From assembly GCA_031216915.1 (NCBI GenBank), contig CM062296.1:60501084-60565083 (forward strand): 64,000 nt of DNA, read 5' to 3'. Made by a program: the position numbers and the translations under genes. This DNA is from Pictodentalium vernedei. Taxonomy: Eukaryota; Mollusca; Scaphopoda; Dentaliida; Dentaliidae. Positions 25,601 through 37,600 of this stretch are shown one piece after another (within the stretch, counting starts at the first letter, position 1; every line of letters begins with the position of its first letter). Below the pieces are notes generated by a model. That model was not told the origin of the DNA and did no database searches. It saw only the letters and a program-made list of their open reading frames with translations.

Positions 25601-28600
25601 AACATAATAACATACTATTTCGAGTTATGGATGCTTTATTAACATGAGACAATGCATGTTTATTATATTTTGGTGTTTTATGAGATAAACTCATTTAAAA
25701 ACGTAATAAATAATTGCCACTTTCATTTCACTCTTCGCGAGGAGACGTGCGATAAATTTCGACAAGTTCGCATTCAGGTCGACGTCATCAAAGGTCAACT
25801 TGGATGTAGTTCCACAGTAGGTGTGAATTTTAACTACTGAAATCCCATTGCTGGCGTGTTCACCACGAGTGGTGTATAAAGCTAAACTTTATGTCATAGG
25901 CTTTTCATATATAGTAGAATAGGTAATCATGGTATAAATTAGGGCTGTCACGATTAATCGATTGTTGATCAGTCACGGCAAAATCGATTAGTATTTTTCG
26001 TTGTCGAATAATCGGTAAATTATATCCCGTTTTAGACGTTTAATAATTAAAAGAAAATATGTTGAAAAAACTATTGTTTCTAAAGGTAAAGAGTTAAGAA
26101 CATCGATGTTAAACCCCAAGAAGCTATTGGAAGCATCTGTCTTTCAGATACATTCATCAAAGCTTTGATGTTCTGAACTTTTGAACCGTCAGTGTAATAA
26201 TCAAGACAGGTCGGAAGTTGCGAAGTTCGCAACTGCCGACCGGTCTTGATTATTACACTGACGGCTCAAAAGTTCAGAACATCAAAGCTTTGAATGTAAC
26301 TAAAAGAGGGTCGTCTTCGTTGTTTACTTGAGGTAGGTCAACTGACTTCAACTTCATTTTTATCGACTTCAAAGAGAAGGAGATGGGGGTCGTCTAGGTA
26401 CGATCAATCGATTATCATCGATTATTTGCGACGATTAATCGATTCCTAAATTGAAAAATCATGACAGCCCTAGTATAAATATTTATTTTCTTTGAATCAA
26501 TGCGAGAAATGTTGCTAAACTGTGATGGCATTACCATTAGGAATAAAAACTCACCACAACTGAACTTTTATGATTACGCCACGTAGTGCCACTAATTGTG
26601 TTAATATCTTGATGTTTGGAAGGTGAAAAATAATATCTGTATATCTCTATGAATAAAGAAATATCACACAACGCAAACTCCATGAAAAGTGGGTAAACAA
26701 CAGTGTCCAATTCCGAACAGAATTAGACTGGCGGCCTAAGAGTTTTGTTTAGAAGAATCTATTTATTGAACGAGTTTTCTAAATTACAGTACAAAATGGG
26801 ACGCAGGAAAAATATAGAATAAATAGGTACTGCGGCCGGTATTCAGGTTTAAACCACGAGTAGGATAATGGTTTTAACCACGAGGCTCTACCGAGTGGTT
26901 AAATCCCTTATTCTACGAGTGGTTAAAATCTGATTACCGGCCCCAGTTCATATTTGTTTTATTTATACCATGCTCTTAATAAATTAAAATGGAAAAAAAA
27001 ACGATATTCTCTATCGCAAGCACACATGTTTGTTTTGTTTACATCTCCGCAGTACTACCGGCAGCACGTGAATGCTTCATTGACAGCTAGACACATCGTC
27101 AAAGTTGATAAGTTGATTGAATTCACTTTGCTTTTAGAGTCAGATTATTATTAACAATTCTTAAATTTTATTATAAATATTTAATTGTAGGTATTTTACA
27201 CTTGATAAGCCACTGCACGTAGTAGATAGTACCGCAAAACATCGTGTGTTGGAATGAAACATCGCAAAGTGTGAATGTGTCGAAGTCGGCAAATTGGGTC
27301 ATGTCAAAGGTCAGGTTGGATGTACTTCCTACTTTCGGTGTAAAAAAAATCTAACCTCAGAAGAAGCTTTACACCGGTAATGGCGTTAAAAGTTAAAATT
27401 TAACATCCGGGCTCCTCACAGGTAGAAACTGAGGTGAGCATGACATAAATTATATTAGTATGGCCTAAATTATATTGATGAAGCAGTGAAGCAAACCGTA
27501 TGATGATTCATCCCAGAGGGTTACGGATTTGCACTTCAAACCGAAAGGGTTATGGTTCGATCCCCGCTAGGGGTAACCGCGTGGTGTCCTTGGGCAAGGC
27601 GCTAATCTCGATTGCCCACAAGGGGGCATGATGGCGCTGTGTAATAAGACGTACTGCACTTCCATGGTGCACTTGTCTTCAACCAATGCTAACCCTGCTT
27701 GTACGCAGCTGAGTCTGACAGTTACTCGCCACTGCTCTGTGGTTCTTTCTGGGTGCTCCGCCTTCCCCGCCCGTAAAACTGTCTGTCCGACACGAGGTGA
27801 CTCTGGATGTCGAAAGTATCGTTAACCCTTTACCCAACGAATCGTCCGCAGTTGAAAAAATAATATTTTTCAAAACATTTCAACAAAACCATATTATGTG
27901 ACCCCTCGTTGGAACGAGCTCGTCGAGCTCGTTCTAACGAGGGGTCACTTGATATAGTTTTGTTGAATTTTTTTGAAAAATTTGATAAAATGATATTTAA
28001 AACAATAAATTTTTATATCGTCTGCTTTGGGTAAAGGGTTAAACCCCGATAAAAAGAAATCGATCCTCCCCGTACAATTAGCCCTAAAAAATACATCGAA
28101 CGAACACACGTTGCGAATCCAAAACCGATATCCACACCCCCAGTCAATCAATTCTTGCTCCGTGTATCACCACCCACACCTGACGTGAACCACCCATACC
28201 TCACGTGATACCTCATAAAATTAAAGACTTTGCCCGAGTATATTTTACTTACTCTCTCTACATATCTGGAAGAACTTTATCAAGCAGACTGAAATCTCTT
28301 ACCTCCAAATATTTGAATTTCAAACCGACATCTCCCTTTGTTCTCATTACACAATCGCACACTAAATCTGGACTAAGATTTGTTGGGATGAACTTGTTTG
28401 GAGACGACAAAATGAAGTCTTTTGCTCTTGAGTCGACGGTTTGACAAATATCTATCATTGAAGAAGCTGCGTAGAAAAGAAAAAAATACAATATTAGCGC
28501 AGAGGCGGCGGAGACAGGTGGCACGTGCCCCTCCACTTTTTTCCAGAGATATGTTTCGCAGCAATGAGTTACAATGGGCGCATGCAAACGTGGCAATATA

Positions 28601-31600
28601 CGGGCATTCCTGTAACATTATTTGCAAACCCAAACAATATTTATCGCACTTTCGGTCGACTCGGTCCGTTTCTTTTACTACAACTATCTTCCAACCCGAA
28701 GGCTGGCCTTCGGGTTGGAAGATGGTTGAAATAGCAGAAACGGACAAGACAGTGACGACACAGCGGTATATTCATCTAAACGAATCATGGTACATTTACC
28801 GATATACGATTGTAATCTTTCTCGCCCTGGGTCGAACCATGGTAGCATTGTAAATTTGTGCCCCTCCATTTTTATCGATCTTCCGCATCCCCTGTTTTAG
28901 GACCTTTCGATTTTCATATTTTGGGTCGAATAGAATACATAATCAAATCAGGTAGAAGATTTGGAATCGAATCGAAACTAGAATTGAATCTCACAGCTCA
29001 GAAAGTTACCTAACATGGACAATTTGCACAGTGAACATTTCCGAAATACAGTCGACATTGGATCAAAAAACAACAACAAGATGGCGTTCACAGTTGTCGG
29101 CAGAGAAATCACTGATGAGCTTTTGAACTTTTATTGGACATTAAATGTAATAAAAAAATATATTAACCTCTGTTTGGTGTACTATGGTAGGCTATCCATC
29201 ACTGAAAAAATTAGGACTCTATACTTCGTCTTGGGCTTTAACTTTTCTGACTGCGATGATTTCCATAGCACACAAAACAAAATTCAGTAAGGTCAAAAAC
29301 AGCAGTGCATTTCATAGATAGTGCCAAATTCTGGTATTTCGTTTGACCAAATATGTATATACATATAATGGCCTATGGTCCCAGCTTTTAAATACAGGAA
29401 TCTCAATTAATCCAAAATCTGTGAAGATGCCACTGCTTGAATTTAATTTTATATCGCCTATTTCAAGCAGCAATTACACCAGAAAAAGTGCTGAGTCCGA
29501 ACCACTGAACTGAAAACTGTAAAGTTTATCGTTGTTGGTCCCGACGCGGCACCCACTCGCTTAGCCATAAATTCTCTTCCAACATACCGACTGAGCTAAC
29601 GGCAACCCCTCAATTGCCATACCAAGTGGGCTGATGGCAACCCTTCGTCGAGGTTACGGCATAAAGTTATATGACCTTTAGTTGGCGAATACGGTGTCAA
29701 ATGAGGCGAATTCAGAACAATATTGGACTAGGGTTTAACCGGGCCTAACATCGTTCATAATGAGAGTCATGTAATGGTGCAACTAAACTTCTGCTAGCGT
29801 ATTTTTATGCCAGCCTACAAAGTGGTTACACACAGTGTCACGTTAAATTTTCCTATCAGCAGTCATTTGTTTAGAAAAGCAGACGAGTGGTGATGCAATG
29901 CGCGGGGAGTAATCCAGCATTTTATTGATCGCCAAGAAAATTATTGATTTACAGTTCTGCCTGCATGCCTTCAGACGTCTTAAAATGAACAAATTTCCTC
30001 AAGTGCAAATTAGCCGAACTGAGACTGCGAATTTTGCGATAAAACAAAATGGCAGACAATGACAATTAATATACTGCCAGTGTCGGTATACCGAATTAAT
30101 ACTGCATCAAAGCTGAGCATTAGTGTCGGTGTTTTCCCCAACCTTGGTCAGCAGTTATGACTGTTCATTGATTAATTTATTCTGCTGGCATTATAACGCT
30201 GTAAGGTTATAATAACCAGGCAGAGAAACCATCTAGCGGCTTTTACGGCAACATTTAATAGAGGATAAAATGAAGGAGATCAGCTGATTGGAGCAATATT
30301 TATTAATTTTAGAACCCTCCGTAAAAATGTCAAAATGTCTATTGTGGAAAAGACTTAAAAAATATTTGTCCTGTCCGCCATTTCAAAATGGTGAGAGCTG
30401 AAAAATAAGGTGAAGGGGACAAGTAAAATATGCCTTTTCAATTGAGTGCGAAACTAGATGGTAGTAGGTGAAATCACAAAATATGGACACACAAAAAAAC
30501 CACACGGCAACAAACAATTTTTGTCCTGTTCATTTTATACTAGGTGGATATTGGACAGTTTTCCCCAAATGAGCTTGATGAGATGAGGAAATGTTAACAC
30601 TGTCACATGCAAATTATTTAGTACATTGTAACCGTAAACGTTACACAAATTCAACAAGAATGGATACAATACAATCGGGCAATGTACACAGATTCTCAAA
30701 TATAGTATTTAGTTTACAGCTCGCTCATCTTCCGGAATTTGGAATGAAATTAAACCATTGGTTCAAAATTTCCACTGAATTGAATTATAAAGAGAGAGAA
30801 CAGTTTACTCCTACTATCGCCATGTCACTTATAGGCCTGCACGGTATATCGATAAATCGATATATAGCGGTATTCAAACCAATATCGATTGCATACCGGT
30901 GTAATTACAAAAATATCGGTTTATCGTCATTTTTTATTTACCCACAATTTCATTTTCAAGATGTCTTGAGTTTTAACTGTAGCCTCGAATGAATAACATT
31001 ATCCCTTTACCCAAGGAATCGTCCGCGTGTGCCCGCGTAATATACAAATTCAGCAGTTGAAAAAATAATTTTCAGCAAAACTATATCATGTGACCCCTCA
31101 TTGGAACGAGCTCGCTGAGCTCGTTCCATTGAGGGGTCACATGATATTGTTTTGTAGAAACTTTTGGAAAAATCTGATAAACTATTATTAAAAATAATAA
31201 ATTTTGATCTCTGCTGTGTTGGGTAAAGGTGTTTCGAACCGCATCATCAAGGCATGCTGATTCATTCTGAATGTGATGCCCCAAGTCTGGATGTGGTACT
31301 TATGTTCAGATATCTGAACAGTTTTCGATATACCGGTATACCGCGGTATATTTTTTAATACCGATACCGGTTTTCTGTTTTGAATATCGTGCAGCTCTAG
31401 TCACTTATAGCACCACGTATGTTCGGAGGTAGTACTCGCTCCAGTAATGAGCGAGTATATCGCCATGTTACTTACAGCACCATGTATGTTCGGATGTAGC
31501 ACTCGCTCCAGTAATGGGCGAGTATATCGCCATGTTACTTGCAGCACCATGTATGTTCGGATGTAGTATTTGCTCTAGTAATGAGCGAGTGAATCGCCAT

Positions 31601-34600
31601 GTTACTTACAGCAGCATGTATGTTCGGATGTAGCACTCGCCCCAGTAATGAGCGAGTATATCGCCATGTTACTTACAGCACCATGTATGTTCGGATGTAG
31701 TATTCGCTCTAATAATGAGCGAGTGAATCGCCATGTTACTTACAGCACCATGTATGTTCGGATGTAGTACTCGCTCCAGTAATGAGCGAACATATCGCCA
31801 TGTTACTTACAGCTCCATGTATGTTCGGATGTAGTACTCGCCCCAGTAATGAGCGAGTAAATCGCCATGTTACTTACAGCACCATGTATGTTCGGATGTA
31901 GTACTCGCTCCAGTAATGAGCGAGCGTACCGCCATGTTACTTACAGCACCATGTATGTTCGGATGTAGTACTCGCTCCAGTAATGAGCGAGTATATCGCC
32001 ATGTTACTTACAGCACCATGTATGTTCGGATGTAGCACTCGCCCCAGTAATGAGCGAGTATATCGCCATATTACTTGGAGCACCATGTATGCTCGGATGT
32101 AGTACTCGCTCCAGTAATGAGCGAGTATATCGCCATGTTACTTACAGGACCATGTATGTTCGGATGTAGTACTCGCTCCAGTAATGAGCGAGTATATCGC
32201 CATGTTACTTACAGCAACATGTATGTTCGGATGTAGCACTCGCCCCAGTAATGAGCGAGTATATCGCCATATTACTTGGAGCACCATGTATGCTCGGATG
32301 TAGTACTCGCTCCAGTAATGAGCGAGTATATCGCCATGTTACTTACAGGACCATGTATGTTCGGATGTAGTACTCGCTCCAGTAATGAGCGAGCATACCG
32401 CCATGTTACTTACAGCACCATGTATGTTCGGATGTAGCACTCGCCCCAGTAATGAGCGAGTATATCGCCATATTACTTGGAGCACCATGTATGCTCGGAT
32501 GTAGTACTCTCTCCAGTAATGAGCGAGTGTATCGCCATGTTACTTACAGGACCATGTATGTTCGGATGTAGTACTCGCTCCAGTAATGAGCGAGTATATC
32601 GCCATGTTACTCACAGCACCATGTATGTTCGGATGTAGTACTCGCTCCAGTAATGAGCGAGTAGTATTCACCGGTGTGCTATGTCACCCGGTGTTAAATT
32701 TCGCCCAGTGTTAACCCTTTAAACCCTCGTTTGGTATCGCCTTTGTGTACACTTAATGTGTGATGGGTCAGTCGAATATCAATATGCGGGGAGGATAAAA
32801 TAATAACTTCAGTCTACCGCTGTCTGATTGCAGACTGCAGTTACCATTTTATCATCAATGACCCGTGTACAGTACAGTGGATTGGTCACTTTCCACGCGT
32901 AGGCAATATTTCCACGGACGCAATAATATTAGATTCCAAACACTAATTACAGGAATAATCATCAAAAATTTAATTAATGAAGCACCGGGTACAACCCGGT
33001 GCTTCATTAATAAAAATTTTGCTAATGATGATTTTTGCTACCTGGTAAACATGTGTGTGGACATAACTGCCCACGTGTGGATTACGACCAATCCACGGCG
33101 ACTGTACTGTACAGCCGTCAGACTGCAGACTGCAGTTACCATTTTATCATTAATGACCCGTGAATAAACCTCTTATAATTAGACAAAAATGGGACGAAAT
33201 TATGCCTTGGACCGAAAAATCGGCCTAACATGTTCAAAGGGTTAAATTGATTCATCTGAAGATCTGTTAACACGGTAGGCCATTGTACTGACCGGGGAAC
33301 TCTGTTTTTCGTTGTTTTATGTTGTCCTATGATGGGGCGTGGGGCTTTGTCGTGATAGGATAAGTACGAACTTCTACACGCATTATTGGTTCTTATCTCG
33401 TCAAATTAGATATGCTGATGTTTACTTAAGATAGAATCTGCTTTAAGGATTATTTTTATTGGGATAGTAGAAAAAAGTCTGTGTGAACATGTGATCATGC
33501 AGTCGCACCGTAGAATATATATAAAGGTTACTGTGTCTATATAATTGAACATTGCTTTGTTATTATGCTGCGAAATAAAATATTTATTGATATTCATTCA
33601 ATTTCTACAGTTAAAGCATTGCAGATTGCGTCTTGCTGTCTTCAAAGGACGAATTGTAACTGAAACCGAACATGAAGGGTAGCAGTTACGTTTGGTCACC
33701 AAATTCAACTATAATGGATGTGTGAGGTCGATGTAAGGGTGCAAGTTTGCATCCCTGGCTTATATCGTCATGGATATCGACTTTTGATAAAGTTATCTCC
33801 CTTGAAATAATTACACGAAAGTAGAAGGTCCAATAATGAAGCAAGTGATTGTTGAGGAAACACCTATGATATCAGTAAGTAATACAGTCAAGTTTCCTTT
33901 TGCTATTTTTAATAAACGAAAACAACAGACAGCTCTCGGGGCTATCTGTTTTTTGTCGCTTATTAAAAGTTATGAAAGGAAACTTGGTCCTTTATGGCAA
34001 GCTAATTAGAAGCAACTTCGTCACAGATAATCCGTCATTAAGAACATCTATGAGAATCAAATCTACCGACACTAAAGAAGTGTACACTTTGGCTCTCTGT
34101 TAAGCGAATGGGTTTTACAGCAATTTGCAAGTCTTCATTTTTCCCAGAAATTGTTTTTTTTTTCAAATCTCATTTCCTAGATGTTAATATTAATGGAAAG
34201 GGCAGTGTCTGTATTATATATCTCGATGCACATACAGTTGATATATTGAACAGAAAGAGATGCAATAGAACATCAAAAGTGGTCCAAACTGGAGGACAGC
34301 TTTTGTATTTTTATATTACTCGACAGAAAATTTCTGAAATGATGCGCAAACCAAAATCGGTAACATATCGCAATTTAATTTTTTATATGAAATTCCCTCA
34401 CCCTCAGTGTTAAATTTACTGAGAACTTCAAGAAAATAAGGGGAGCTAACTTTCCTGTAAATCTCTTCCAATGGCGAAAATTATCAATCGTTGTGTGTTT
34501 CTTGTGTAATTATTTTCTGGTGTTGACAGGGTACTTGTACAGTACATGGAGAGTGGATTGTAACAAAATCACCCGCGGGGTGGAGTTATCACCCAAGCTA

Positions 34601-37600
34601 TAACTTTCAAACTTTGTACATATCGAAAAAAAACTCAAGCAATATTTCAGCCAATAGACCTCCGGGTTTAACCCGGAGGTCCATTGGCTGAAACTTTGCT
34701 GCGCTGGTTATGCTTTGCAACAAATTTGCAATTATTTCTCGGGTGGAATCTTCGCTCTGTGGGTGATTTAGTGATAATACACTCTCCACGTACTGCATCT
34801 ACTAATGGGAGCTAACTTTCCAATAACTCTCTCCCAATGACTACAATTATCAGCCATGATATATTGTTTATGTAATTATTTTTAGTGTTAATTTAGTACC
34901 TACCTGGAATACACTGGAATTCTATTCTCATCATGTTGCTTATCCTCATACACTCTCGCATGCGAGCTGGACGCACGGATGGCGTACACGACGTTTTACC
35001 GTTACAGGCTGCGATCAATGGTGGAAAATGTACTTCCTCCGTACATTCACTGTTATCTGTTGTACACTGTCTGTGTATATTCATTAACCCCTTCACACTG
35101 CTTATTCTTATAACATCAGCGTCAGGACACGTCAGTGTCACAAAAGACGGTTCGTCCATTTCAATTTCAGGAATTCCCCAACCCCCACCTTCTCCAAACG
35201 CAACGCACTGTTCATGTTGAGTGACTTGGCCTGAAAATGAAATAAAAGAAATAGTATTTTTATGCTTAACTTTTTCCAGATCGACACATTGTTGCATTAA
35301 TGAACAAATACACGATCAAATGAATAAATAAATTATTTTTTTAATATCAATAATTTTTTTTTAATTAATTTTCAATTAATATTAATTTATTATTGTACGA
35401 AAATAATCATCATGTGAGGAGATAACTCTCTTCTAAGTTAGAGATGGGCGTTATATCGTAAAATAGATATCACGGAACTAAATATTTTCCCATGGACGAC
35501 CATTATAACATCCAGGCAAAGAAAATTTGATCGATCACTTTAATTTTGGCATTCAACTATCTTTGTCAAGTATAGCCCTTCAGACAACTTTTTCTGACCC
35601 CAAAACAGGGGGTCGTGCAATAAATAAGAGAGAAAAAATGACAGCAAAGGAAGTACCGGTCACGTGCACATATTTTTCAGGGAATTCCCTACAAAAACAC
35701 ACAAAATGTGAATTGTATTTTTTAGGTCCAAAAGTCATCAAATCACCCTCCTTTTTATGTGGAATATCCATCAATAATGCAATATGTCAATAGAATGCTT
35801 CAAACATTTATTGAAACAATTTATTTTCCCAAGACTGTTTATTTTTAGAGATTGCATCACTTCCAGGTGCAACATTTCAAGGCGGGTATTTCTAATTCAA
35901 ATATTTAGTTCAGTGATACCAAAAATGGTTCAGGATCGGTATCGAGCCAATACTGATATACCATTTCGAGGGAATCTCAAAGTAGTGAAATTTCGGTATT
36001 GAAAAATATTCCCGACATTAGTTAAAAAATAAAATGACATCAAAACAAAGCGCAAAATTCACAAGATGAGCCCATTGACTGCGTTTTACTAAAGGCAGTC
36101 ACCATCGGCCATTTGATGAAACAGAAAAGCTGAGAGAAAATACCCAGGGGTTAGGGTTAGGGTTACCCAGGGGTATTTTCTCTCAGCGTTTTTGTTACAT
36201 CAAATGACCTAGCTAGAGCTCGTGTTGCTTCCAATTTTGCGGCATTGTCTGCTTAGTACACAGCACCACCGTGCCCCCACGTGGGCAATGGTGGTGAAGC
36301 GTTTTGCCCAAGGACACAACGCGGTTGCCGCAGGTGAGATTCGAACCGAGGACCTCTCGGCTTGCAGCCTGCACCTCTACCAACTGAGCCACCGCGCCCC
36401 CACTACCGACACTGTTACCGAATATGAAATTTCAGTACTGCCCAACTCTATTCTAAATGGTTTTCACCATATTGTAAGGTCTTGGAGGTGGGAGAAAAAT
36501 AAAATAAATGTATGTGTCAAAATAAATACGCAGCACGTATGATGCAACCTTTTACCTAACGAATCGGCCGAATCCCTACGAGTAATTTACAAATTACAAT
36601 GTAAGTAGTTGAATTTTTTTTTAAATTTCAACAAAACCACATCATGTGTTCTCTCATTGGAACGAGTTAGATTGGTTCTGTTGGAATTGTGTGAAAAATT
36701 AGAAAAAAAATCCAATAATTAAAGTAAAAAAATTGAACATCCTATGCGTTGGACTAGCTGGTATTTAGAATATCTTTCCAGGGCAGAAGTTAGGATTTCA
36801 TGGTGGCGTGAGAGTTAAAATTTTCTGACAGCCCGAGTCGTTGGCCTGCCAGTATAAACATGAAATCACAATGTATTTCTTCAACCAATAACGCAACAGA
36901 CTAAATTTATATCAATAACTACCGTCTACACAAGTACGCAACCACAGACGACATAGTAGTGTTTCTACATTATTGTTGGCTGCCTGTACAGGCATAATGT
37001 AAAAGCACTATCAAGATCAATGAATCCTACCAGTAGAGTTCTCAAGGAAGAATACAATTATGACACAGTTTTAAGATCAGTATAAAAGGGGCTGATAGTG
37101 TATGTATGGGGACTTAAAGGTTAACCTATGGAGTGCAAACTTTTTGGGACTTAAAGGTTAACATGTGGAGTGATAACTTTTAGGGACTTAAAGGTTAACT
37201 TGTGGAGTGCTAACTTTTGGGGACTTAAAGGTTAACTTGTGGAGTGCTAACTTTTGGGGACTTAAAGGTTAACTTGTGGAGTGCTAACTTTTGGGGACTT
37301 GAAGGTTAACATGTGGAGTGATAACTTTTGGGGACTTAAAGGTTAACTTGTGGAGTGCTAACTTTTAGGGACTTAAAGGTTAACTTGTGGAGTGCTAACT
37401 TTTGGGGACTTAAAGGTTAACTTGTGGGGTGCTAACGTTTGGGGACTTAAAGGTTAACTTGTGGAGTGCTAACTTTTGGGGACATAAAGATTAACATGTG
37501 GAGTGATAACTTTTGGGGACTTAAAGGTTAACTTGTGGAGTGCTAACTTTTGGGGACTTAAATGATAACATGTGGAGTGATAACTTTTGGGGACTTGAAG

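Noticed and set aside
29015-29290. 91-codon plus-strand gene
   Set aside because: No family resemblance, splice signals or neighbouring coding sequence; length is within chance for this AT-rich region.
29550-29640. tRNA gene on the minus strand
   Set aside because: An A-box-like string is present but the B box and cloverleaf pairing are not convincing.
31400-32662. CRISPR-like regular array (67-bp period)
   Set aside because: The whole 67 bases repeat without variable spacers.
36149-36164. Chromosome-end telomere
   Set aside because: Fewer than three TTAGGG units, embedded in a hairpin with ordinary sequence on both sides.
36300-36402. Genuine tRNA genes suggested by A and B boxes
   Set aside because: The stretches cannot fold as complete tRNAs with a proper acceptor stem, and each continues into the shared SINE body.
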